Source: Actinomycetes bacterium (GTDB lineage Bacteria; Actinomycetota; Actinomycetes; Mycobacteriales; Micromonosporaceae). Taken from it: 7,493 bases of DNA. Positions 1-4,844 of this stretch are shown piece by piece (positions within the stretch are counted from its first letter, which is position 1; every line of letters starts with the position of its first letter). The stretch is taken from positions 1 through 7,493 of the forward strand of contig JAJYSW010000161.1 of the NCBI GenBank assembly GCA_021793335.1. Direction: 5' to 3'. The notes beneath the pieces were generated by a model. That model worked only from the letters and a program-made list of their open reading frames with translations, was not told the DNA's origin and did no database searches. The translations under genes and the position numbers were made by a program.

Positions 1-396
1 TCTCTCGTGCGTCCCGGTCAAATGGTTATAAGCGCCGGTGACCTGCGGGTGGGCGCTGGTGCGTCCGTCGCCGACGCGGGGCATTCGGCCGCGCGGGGGC
101 GGAGCGGGCCGACGGCGCTCGGGCGTCGCCGCACGCGCGGGAGCGGCGCCCGCGACGGGGCCGGGGCTTCTCGGCGCGGGGCGGCCGGCGGACGGCATGC
201 CGTCGCCTCTGGGGCGGCCCGCGGAGGGTGTCGAGGCGCGGCCGGGCGCGCCTTCGGGCGGGACGGAGCCGCGCTGCCGCGAGCTGGGTTGTGAAGACAG
301 GGGCTTATCCGAACCGTTGCCTGGACCGGGGAGTCGGCTCCAATCGATGCGGCGAGGCCCCTTGGCCCCACTGTCGTCGGGGGAACCAGGACTCAT
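1..396 (-). CDS. Partial gene: Pro/Arg/Gly-rich N-terminus, candidate signal peptidase I tail
   Basis: The minus-strand frame from the ATG at 396 stays open for 132 codons to the window edge, so the gene is cut at its C-terminus. It begins MSPGSPDDSGAKGPRRIDW, continues as low-complexity sequence rich in Pro, Arg, Gly, Ala and Ser, and ends at the edge with ...AYNHLTGTHER. No membrane segment or catalytic motif is reached. In actinobacteria the gene after rplS is usually lepB, the membrane-bound type I signal peptidase, whose cytoplasmic N-terminal tail is often disordered. The lepB identity is therefore inferred from position only. The ATG has no Shine-Dalgarno sequence, but TAGGCT lies 7 nt before it, which suggests a leaderless mRNA. 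Codon third positions are very GC-rich, as expected for a coding frame, although every frame here is GC-rich. An unrelated actinobacterial hypothetical protein is the alternative. Confidence 0.5.
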   Translation of the reverse strand, partial: MSPGSPDDSGAKGPRRIDWSRLPGPGNGSDKPLSSQPSSRQRGSVPPEGAPGRASTPSAGRPRGDGMPSAGRPAPRSPGPVAGAAPARAATPERRRPAPPPRGRMPRVGDGRTSAHPQVTGAYNHLTGTHER

Positions 397-403
397 GCAG
401 CAG

Positions 404-409
404 AGCCTA
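404..409 (-). promoter_or_regulatory. Candidate -10 hexamer of the left-edge gene
   Basis: TAGGCT on the minus strand fits the actinobacterial TAnnnT -10 pattern and sits 7 nt before the ATG at 396. That spacing would put the transcription start at the A of the start codon. No convincing -35 is visible upstream. The hexamer lies just past the rplS terminator hairpin, so the gene could have its own promoter. Confidence 0.35.
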
Positions 410-433
410 ACCGAAAACGCCGGGGAAGAGGAA

Positions 434-458
434 GCCCCGGACCGAACCGGTCCGGGGC
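434..458 (-). terminator. Intrinsic terminator-like hairpin after rplS
   Basis: This is a perfect 11-bp GC-rich stem (arms 434-444 and 448-458, core CCCCGGACCG / CGGTCCGGGG) with a 3-nt loop. It starts 25 nt past the rplS stop codon. On the minus strand it is followed by the pyrimidine run TTCCTCTTCCCC, which is a weak U-tract typical of high-GC genomes. It probably ends the rpsP-rplS transcript. Bases 420-425 (CCGGGG) can also pair with 435-440 (CCCCGG), giving a second, mutually exclusive stem. Confidence 0.7.
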
Positions 459-483
459 GGAAAGCTCTTGGCGCAGGAGCGGG

Positions 484-834
484 TCAGCTCTCGCGCTTCT
501 CCCGGATCTTGGTGGCGCGCTTGCCCTTGCGCTCGCGCAGGTAGTACAGCTTCGCGCGGCGGACGCGGCCCCGGGTGGCGATCTCGATCTTGTCGATCAT
601 CGGGCCGTGGACGGGGAAGGTGCGCTCGACGCCGATGCCGAAGCTCAGCTTGCGGACGGTGAAGGTCTCGCCGATGCCCGCGCCGTGGCGGCGGATGACG
701 ATGCCCTGGAACACCTGGACACGAGACCGGGCGCCTTCCTGGACTCGCACGTGCACGCGGACGGTGTCGCCCGGGCGGAAGTCGGGCAGGTCCGCCCGCA
801 TGGAAGCAGCGTTCAGCTCGTCCAGAATGTTCAT
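484..834 (-). CDS. rplS: 50S ribosomal protein L19
   Basis: This 116-residue protein is a structural part of the large ribosomal subunit, near the interface with the 30S subunit. The sequence is typical of the family from end to end: MNILDELNAASMRADLPDF at the N-terminus, then FRPGDTVRVHVRV, VFQGIVIRR, the GIGVERTFPVHGP segment at about residues 66-78, and a basic C-terminus with RRAKLYYLRERKGK (92-105). The frame is open further upstream to 924, but the start at 834 is chosen because L19 proteins begin here and GAGG (843-846) lies 8 nt upstream. It is the last gene of the operon, 83 nt after trmD, and is followed by a strong hairpin. The sequence is complete and I see nothing odd in it. Confidence 0.97.
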   Translation of the reverse strand: MNILDELNAASMRADLPDFRPGDTVRVHVRVQEGARSRVQVFQGIVIRRHGAGIGETFTVRKLSFGIGVERTFPVHGPMIDKIEIATRGRVRRAKLYYLRERKGKRATKIREKRES

Positions 835-917
835 GGTCTCAACCTCGTCGATCAACAATGCTCGGAAGCTCACGCCGGGAGAGGTACTGCTTGAACGGAC
901 AGCACATCGCGGCAACT

Positions 918-1700
918 TCACCACTCTGCCACATCTGCGTCGGGCAGTGCGACGCCGGCCTCCCGAAGTAGGCGCCGGTCACCTTCGTCGAGGCTATCGC
1001 GGCCGTGCCGCTCCAACAAATCGGGGCGGGCGCGCGCGGTGCGCAGTAGCGCCTGGTCACGCCGCCACCGCTCGACCTTCCCGTGGTCGCCCGACAGGAG
1101 GACCGGGGGGACGTCGTGGCCGCGCCACGACGCGGGCCTGGTGTACGCCGGGGCTTCCAGGAGGCCGGTGTTATGGGATTCGTCGATGAGGGATTCGGCG
1201 TTGCCGAGCACGCCCGGCAGGAGCCGGGCCACGGCCTCGACGATCACGAGGGCGGCGACCTCGCCGCCGAACAGGACGTAATCGCCGATGGAGACCTCGG
1301 TGACCGGCATGTGCTCGGCCGCGTAGTCGACCACACGCTGGTCGATGCCCTCATAGCGGCCGCACGCGAACATCAGCCACGGCTCGGCCGCCAGCTCGCG
1401 CGCCATCGCCTGCGTGAACGGTCTCCCGGCGGGGCTGGTCACCAGCAGGTGCGGGCGGCGCCCTTCCTGACCGTCGAAGACGAGCTCGTCGAGGCACTCG
1501 CCCCACGGCTGCGGCTTCATGACCATGCCGGCCCCACCGCCGGCGGGACTGCCGTCGACGGAGTGGTGCACATCATGGGTCCAGCGGCGCAGGTCGTGCA
1601 CGTCGAGGTCGAGCAGTCCGCGTGTTCGGGCCCGCCCGATCAAGGACAACTCCAGGGGCTGGAGGTACTCGGGGAAGACGGTGACGACGTCGATCCTCAT
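918..1700 (-). CDS. trmD: tRNA (guanine-N1)-methyltransferase TrmD
   Basis: This 260-residue SPOUT-class enzyme moves a methyl group from S-adenosylmethionine to N1 of G37 next to the tRNA anticodon, which prevents +1 frameshifting. Visible family motifs are MRIDVVTVFPEY (1-12), GGGAGMVMKP (54-63), CGRYEGID (113-120), SIGDYVLFGGE (137-147) and RLLPGVLGN (159-167), forming the trefoil-knot SAM site, then APAYTRP and VPPVLLSGDHGKVERWR. Two positions differ from my recollection of the family: the usual PYGGG reads PAGGG (52-56), and the position 15 residues after Arg159, where the catalytic Asp is expected, is Glu174 with an Asp at 173. The ATG at 1700 is preferred over the GTG at 1703 because GGAG (1706-1709) is 5 nt away. 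The start overlaps the rimM stop, so translation is probably coupled. Confidence 0.97.
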   Translation of the reverse strand: MRIDVVTVFPEYLQPLELSLIGRARTRGLLDLDVHDLRRWTHDVHHSVDGSPAGGGAGMVMKPQPWGECLDELVFDGQEGRRPHLLVTSPAGRPFTQAMARELAAEPWLMFACGRYEGIDQRVVDYAAEHMPVTEVSIGDYVLFGGEVAALVIVEAVARLLPGVLGNAESLIDESHNTGLLEAPAYTRPASWRGHDVPPVLLSGDHGKVERWRRDQALLRTARARPDLLERHGRDSLDEGDRRLLREAGVALPDADVAEW

Positions 1701-2203
1701 CACAGCTCCAGCAGGCCCGGCGGCAGATCGACGGCGATCGTGCCGGCGTCGAGGTCGATGTCCTCGATCATCTCGTCGACGAACGGGATGAGCGCCGGGT
1801 GCGTACCGCGCCGTTTGACCACGAGGGTCTCGTAGGCGGGGCCGTGGTCGATGCGGGCGACCGTGCCGATCTCGGTCCCATCGCCTTCCACGACGCGCAG
1901 GCCGATCAGTTCGGTGTCGTGGTACTCCTCGCCGTCGCCCGCCAGTTCCTCAGGGGTCAGTTCGACGGTCAGCTCGGTGCCGCGCAGCGCCTCGGCGGCC
2001 TCGCGGCCGACCACGCCGGCGAAGGTCAGCATGGGGCGTCCCTGGTGCCAGCGCACGGTCTCGGCGCGCAGTGTCCCCTTCGGAGTTCCGTACTCGGTTC
2101 CGGGCTGGAACCGGGCCTCGGGGTCGTCGGTGCGGACCTCGACGATCACCTCGCCTCGCACGGCGTGCGGGCGCACGACCCGGCCGACCACGACCTGTAC
2201 CAA
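1700..2203 (-). CDS. rimM: Ribosome maturation factor RimM
   Basis: This 167-residue protein helps assemble the 30S head. It binds ribosomal protein S19 and is needed for efficient 16S rRNA processing. The N-terminal RimM barrel (about 4-85) contains GRVVRPHAVRGEV and the TDDPEARFQPG segment. The C-terminal PRC barrel (about 92-165) contains EEYHDTELIGLRV, GTVARIDHGPAYETLVV, ALIPFVDEMIEDID and VDLPPGLLEL. The usual HG(V/L)RGEV reads HAVRGEV, so a normally glycine position is Ala14. The start is a TTG, supported by GAGAGG (2212-2217) 8 nt upstream; no ATG fits. The length is normal for the family. The gene lies 102 nt after the KH gene, with a hairpin between them, and its stop overlaps the trmD start. 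Confidence 0.96.
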   Translation of the reverse strand: MVQVVVGRVVRPHAVRGEVIVEVRTDDPEARFQPGTEYGTPKGTLRAETVRWHQGRPMLTFAGVVGREAAEALRGTELTVELTPEELAGDGEEYHDTELIGLRVVEGDGTEIGTVARIDHGPAYETLVVKRRGTHPALIPFVDEMIEDIDLDAGTIAVDLPPGLLEL

Positions 2204-2211
2204 TGGATTTT

Positions 2212-2217
2212 CCTCTC
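2212..2217 (-). promoter_or_regulatory. Ribosome binding site deciding the rimM TTG start
   Basis: GAGAGG, extending to GAGAGGA, lies 8 nt before the TTG at 2203. It is the only good Shine-Dalgarno match nearby, and it fixes a rare TTG as the rimM start. The next in-frame candidate, a GTG at 2191, would be too far from it. Confidence 0.7.
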
Positions 2218-2267
2218 GGATGGGGCGCGCGGGGGCGCCGCGCCCGCGTCTCGGGCGGGCAACGAGA

Positions 2268-2295
2268 ACGGCCCCGAGGCGAACCCCGGGGCCGT
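2268..2295 (-). terminator. Hairpin between the KH gene and rimM (attenuator candidate)
   Basis: A perfect 9-bp stem, ACGGCCCCG (2268-2276) with CGGGGCCGT (2287-2295), encloses a 10-nt loop. It begins 10 nt past the KH stop codon. On the minus strand it is followed by TCTCGTTG, which is only weakly T-rich, so it may be a partial terminator or an mRNA-processing/stability stem rather than a full stop. A second 7-bp stem (2223-2229 with 2239-2245) lies just before the rimM ribosome binding site. Confidence 0.5.
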
Positions 2296-2305
2296 ACGGT
2301 CACAC

Positions 2306-2536
2306 CTAATAGGAATCGACGACCTCAACGCGGATGCCTCGGCCACCGATCGAGCCGATGACCTGCCGCAACGCGTTGACGGTCCGACCACCCCGGCCGA
2401 TCACCGTCCCGAGATCGTCGGGATTGACCCGGACCTCAAGCCGTTTACCACGACGGGAGTCGACCAGACGGACCCGGACATCGTCGGGGTGGTCGACGAT
2501 GCCCTTCACAAGGTGTTCAAGCGCTGGCCGCAACAC
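2306..2536 (-). CDS. khpA: KH-domain RNA-binding protein, KhpA family
   Basis: This 76-residue protein is a single KH domain. The RNA-gripping GxxG loop is VIGRGGR with G47-R48-G49-G50, preceded by RLEVRVNPDDLG and followed by the helix TVNALRQVIGSIG. The length and the position after rpsP match the actinobacterial KhpA/YlqC proteins. In Firmicutes these pair with KhpB (Jag) and bind many RNAs, affecting cell envelope and division; whether that holds here is inference. The GTG start is supported by GGGGAG (2542-2547) 5 nt upstream, inside the last codons of rpsP. Only 2 nt separate the rpsP stop from this start, so the two genes are very likely translationally coupled. The C-terminus ends VEVVDSY. 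Confidence 0.93.
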   Translation of the reverse strand: MLRPALEHLVKGIVDHPDDVRVRLVDSRRGKRLEVRVNPDDLGTVIGRGGRTVNALRQVIGSIGGRGIRVEVVDSY

Positions 2537-2538
2537 GG

Positions 2539-3084
2539 TTACTCCCCTTTGTCTTCAGAAGCTTTGGCTTCGTCGCCCGGCGTCTCGGCCTTCGCCTCGG
2601 CCGGTGCGTCGGTGGCCTCTTCGGCCTTGACCTCTTCAGTCTTAGCCGACTCGTCCTTCTTTTCGGAGGACTTCTTGGCTTTCGAAGCGGACTTCTTGGC
2701 GGACTTCTTGGCCTCGGCCTCCTCGGCGGCCTTGGTCGGGTCGATGCCCGCGTCCTTGAGCGCACCGGAGTACAGCTCGGTCTTGTCGGCCTTGGCCTCG
2801 GCGGTCTGCAGCGGCGCGGGGGCCGGCAGGCCCTTGAACTGCTGCCAGTCGCCGGTCTTGCACAGCAGGCGCTTGACCGACTCGGAGGGCTGAGCGCCCA
2901 CGGACAGCCAGTGCTGGATGCGCTCGGTCTTGACCTCGATCCGGGACGGGTTCTCCTTCGGGTGGTAAATCCCGACGTTCTCGATCACCTTGCCGTCGCG
3001 CTTGACGCGCGAGTCGGCCACGACGATGCGGTACTGGGGGGTGCGAATCTTCCCCATCCGCGTGAGTCGAATCTTCACTGCCAC
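2539..3084 (-). CDS. rpsP: 30S ribosomal protein S16 with long charged tail
   Basis: The 181-residue protein has a standard S16 domain in residues 1-85: MAVKIRLTRMGKIRTPQYRI, VVADSRVKRDG, IENVGIYHP and ERIQHWLSVGAQPS. S16 binds 16S rRNA in the 30S body and is needed for assembly. The bacterial protein is usually about 80-90 residues. Here it continues in a low-complexity tail from about residue 90, as in other actinobacteria. The tail has a Lys-rich part (about 125-143, with AKKS copies) followed by an acidic Glu/Ala part to the end. The GTG at 3084 is chosen because AGGAG (3095-3099) lies 10 nt upstream and S16 proteins begin at this Met-Ala-Val-Lys. A second GTG at 3078 is less well placed. 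It is the first gene of the ribosomal operon. Confidence 0.96.
   Translation of the reverse strand: MAVKIRLTRMGKIRTPQYRIVVADSRVKRDGKVIENVGIYHPKENPSRIEVKTERIQHWLSVGAQPSESVKRLLCKTGDWQQFKGLPAPAPLQTAEAKADKTELYSGALKDAGIDPTKAAEEAEAKKSAKKSASKAKKSSEKKDESAKTEEVKAEEATDAPAEAKAETPGDEAKASEDKGE
2668..2712 (-). repeat. Three copies of a 12-bp repeat in the rpsP tail
   Basis: GGACTTCTTGGC occurs exactly at 2668-2679, 2689-2700 and 2701-2712. The last two copies are directly adjacent. On the coding strand each copy encodes Ala-Lys-Lys-Ser, giving the basic patch of the S16 tail. Exact DNA identity suggests recent duplication by slippage, or limited codon choice for Lys and Ser in this genome. Confidence 0.8.
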
Positions 3085-3224
3085 GTTCTTGTAACTCCTG
3101 TTGTAAGGATCACGTCGGCACAGCCGCATTCCAAGTGGAGATGCTGGATTGCTGCGATGCCTAAACCTGGCTTTGCGTCACGGTGTTGAGAGGGCACCCG
3201 TCCCAAAGCTCATTACAGCCACGA

Positions 3225-3230
3225 AGTGTA
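3225..3230 (-). promoter_or_regulatory. Candidate -10 for the rpsP operon
   Basis: TACACT on the minus strand fits the TAnnnT pattern and lies between the proS stop (3244) and rpsP (3084). Transcription would begin near 3218, leaving a leader of roughly 130 nt before the rpsP GTG. No good -35 is present at 17-18 nt spacing. I see no clear terminator after proS, so read-through from proS is also possible. Confidence 0.35.
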
Positions 3231-3243
3231 GCGCACCGGGTGT

Positions 3244-4650
3244 TCAGTACGACCGTGCGAGGTAGGCGATGAGACCATCCTCATCCAGCGAATCCGGCAC
3301 GGAGCCGTCGGCCCGCTGGAGGACCCGGACCGTCACGCCCGACTCCGCGGCCTTCGTCTCGCCTTCGACACCGCACGAGTCCCACGCCAGGCGCGCGTAG
3401 CCGGTCTGGGCGGCCTCGACGGCCTCCTCGACGGTCGCGACGTCGACGGTGTGCGCCTCACGGTGCCTGAGCGCCTCGTCCCACAGCGCCATCTGGTCCG
3501 CGTCGAGCGCGGTGGCGACGGCCGCGGCGAGCATCCCGAGCGGGACGGCCTGCTTGGTGCCCTCGATGCGGCTGACGAGGGTGGCCTCGTTGTTCTTGAG
3601 GTCGCGGGGGCCGATCTCGATGCGGACGGGGTAGCCCTTGAGTTCGGCGTCGACCGCGCGCCGACCGAAGGCGATGTCGCCTCGCAGGTCGAGTTTGACG
3701 CGGACGCCCTCGCCCTTGAGCTCCTCGTAGACCTTCCTGGCCGCGGCGTGGACCTCCTCGGAGTCCTTGACGACCATGACGTAGGCCTGCACGGGTGCCA
3801 GGTTGGGGGGAACGCGGAGCCCGGCATCGTCGCCGTGGCCCATGATGAGGCCGCCGACCATGCGGGTCGAGACGCCCCAGGAGGTGGTCCAGCCGTGGTG
3901 CTGCTTCCCGTCGGAGCCGAGGTACTGGATGTCGAACGCCTTGGCGAAGTTCTGGCCGAGTTCGTGCGAGGTGCCCATCTGGAGGGCCTTGCCGTCGCGC
4001 ATGAGCGCTTCGCACGCGAACGTGTTGAGCGCGCCGGCGAAACGCTCGGCCTCGGTCTTGAGCCCGCGCAGGACCGGCAGGGCCAGCACGTTCTCCATGA
4101 AGTCGGCGTAGACCTCGTGGAGGATGCGCAAGGTGAAGGCGTGGGCCTCCTCATAGGTGGCGTGGACGGTGTGCCCCTCCTGCCACAGGAACTCCGAGGA
4201 GCGCAGGAACAGGCGGGTGCGCAGCTCGTAGCGCATCACGTTGCACCACTGGTTGAGCAGCAGCGGCAGATCCCGATAGGACTTGACCCATTTCGCCATG
4301 TACTCGCCGATGACGGTCTCGGAGGTGGGTCGGACCGCGAGCGGTTCTTCGAGCTGTTTGCCGCCGCCGTGGGTGACCGTCCACAGTTCGGGCGCGAAGC
4401 CCTCGACGTGGTCGGCCTCCCGCTGGAAGTAGGACTCGGGGATCAACAGGGGGAACGAGGCGTTCTCGGTGCCCGTCTCCTTGATGCGCTCGTCGAGCTC
4501 GTCGACCATGCGTTCCCACAGCGCGAAACCGGACGGTCGGATCACCTGCTGGCCCTTCGCCGGGCCGTTCTCGGCCAGCTGAGCCTTGGCGACGACGTCC
4601 TGATACCAGCGAGGGAAGTCCTCGCTCTGCGATGTGAGTACTTTGGCCAT
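3244..4650 (-). CDS. proS: Prolyl-tRNA synthetase, short archaeal/eukaryote type
   Basis: This 468-residue class II synthetase attaches proline to tRNA-Pro in the cytoplasm. Family signatures are GFAPELWTVT (84-93), RPTSETVIGEYMAKW (107-121), NQWCNVMRYE (133-142), motif 2 with FLRSSEFLWQEGHTVHAT (148-165), GTSHELGQNFAKAFDI (226-241), TSWGVSTR and the motif 3 region GGLIMGHGDDAGL (266-278). The anticodon-binding domain follows at about 285-390. There is no room for the roughly 180-residue editing insertion of the common bacterial enzyme, so this is the ProS type 3 form. The C-terminal domain keeps one Cys (426) where related enzymes carry zinc-binding cysteines, and the protein ends in Tyr, as in the Thermus enzyme. 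The ATG at 4650 is chosen because the frame further upstream runs antisense to the ATPase. No Shine-Dalgarno sequence is present, but TAGAAT lies 8 nt away, suggesting a leaderless mRNA. Confidence 0.95.
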   Translation of the reverse strand: MAKVLTSQSEDFPRWYQDVVAKAQLAENGPAKGQQVIRPSGFALWERMVDELDERIKETGTENASFPLLIPESYFQREADHVEGFAPELWTVTHGGGKQLEEPLAVRPTSETVIGEYMAKWVKSYRDLPLLLNQWCNVMRYELRTRLFLRSSEFLWQEGHTVHATYEEAHAFTLRILHEVYADFMENVLALPVLRGLKTEAERFAGALNTFACEALMRDGKALQMGTSHELGQNFAKAFDIQYLGSDGKQHHGWTTSWGVSTRMVGGLIMGHGDDAGLRVPPNLAPVQAYVMVVKDSEEVHAAARKVYEELKGEGVRVKLDLRGDIAFGRRAVDAELKGYPVRIEIGPRDLKNNEATLVSRIEGTKQAVPLGMLAAAVATALDADQMALWDEALRHREAHTVDVATVEEAVEAAQTGYARLAWDSCGVEGETKAAESGVTVRVLQRADGSVPDSLDEDGLIAYLARSY

Positions 4651-4658
4651 GGTCAGCG

Positions 4659-4664
4659 ATTCTA
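4659..4664 (-). promoter_or_regulatory. Candidate -10 of a leaderless proS promoter
   Basis: TAGAAT on the minus strand is close to the consensus TATAAT and lies 8 nt before the proS ATG. Transcription would begin at or next to the start codon. There is no Shine-Dalgarno sequence in the gap (CGCTGACC). The -35 region is not recognisable. Confidence 0.5.
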
Positions 4665-4723
4665 CGGCCCGCCTCAGCGGGGCTCGCAGGCCCTGATCCC
4701 TTCCGTTCCGGCAGGCCGCCGCG

Positions 4724-4754
4724 CGGCTCGGGGCCCGGTCCTCCGGCCGAGCCG
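4724..4754. repeat. Inverted repeat between the divergent genes
   Basis: An 8-bp stem, CGGCTCGG (4724-4731) with CCGAGCCG (4747-4754), encloses a 15-nt spacer that contains CCGG-TCCT-CCGG. It sits midway between proS and the ATPase, about 75 nt upstream of the proS start and about 87 nt upstream of the ATPase start. It could be an operator or a structured leader. It may also be chance in DNA this GC-rich. Confidence 0.35.
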
Positions 4755-4760
4755 TATCCT
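4755..4760 (+). promoter_or_regulatory. Possible -10 for the leader ORF and ATPase
   Basis: TATCCT fits TAnnnT and lies 9 nt before the AGGAGG at 4769-4774. If used, it would give an mRNA carrying the small ORF at 4785 and then the ATPase. It competes with TAAGCT at 4829. No -35 match is visible. Confidence 0.25.
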
Positions 4761-4784
4761 CCCCGAGCAGGAGGCGCGGCGGCG

Positions 4785-4844
4785 GTGAACCGGCCCTACG
4801 ACGGAGCGATCGAAAGGCCGCCATCGAATAAGCTGACCGGGTGA
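4785..4844 (+). CDS. Possible 19-codon leader ORF overlapping the ATPase start
   Basis: The frame GTG-AAC-CGG... encodes MNRPYDGAIERPPSNKLTG and stops at TGA 4842-4844, which overlaps the ATPase start codon (GTG 4841-4843) in a GTGA junction. A perfect AGGAGG (4769-4774) lies 10 nt before its start. It is the only strong Shine-Dalgarno sequence upstream of the ATPase, which has none of its own. The arrangement would allow coupled translation of the ATPase. The peptide resembles nothing I know, and a chance match is possible because the region is short and purine/GC-rich. Confidence 0.3.
   Translation: MNRPYDGAIERPPSNKLTG
4829..4834 (+). promoter_or_regulatory. Candidate -10 of a leaderless ATPase promoter
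   Basis: TAAGCT fits the TAnnnT -10 pattern and ends 6 nt before the GTG at 4841, so transcription would begin at about the start codon. No clear -35 is found 17-18 nt upstream. The hexamer lies inside the possible leader ORF, so the two models of ATPase expression are alternatives. Confidence 0.4.

Noticed and set aside
18..371. Minus-strand frame of 117 codons at the left end
   Set aside because: It overlaps the longer open frame from 396 in another phase, begins at a GTG without a ribosome binding site, and has only shadow-like Ala/Pro/Arg composition.
38..544. Plus-strand frame of 168 codons at the left end
   Set aside because: It crosses the terminator hairpin and runs into the 3' end of rplS on the other strand. 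Its composition is Gly/Arg/Pro only.
835..924. N-terminal extension of rplS
   Set aside because: L19 proteins begin at MNILDEL, and GAGG sits at the right distance from the ATG at 834. The extension matches no known L19.
1799..2893. Plus-strand frame of 364 codons across rimM, the KH gene and rpsP
   Set aside because: It spans three well-supported minus-strand genes and has no family features.
3451..4788. Plus-strand open frame of 445 codons opposite proS
   Set aside because: Its composition is low-complexity Val/Gly/Leu/Asp, it has no recognisable domain, and it covers a clear proS on the other strand.
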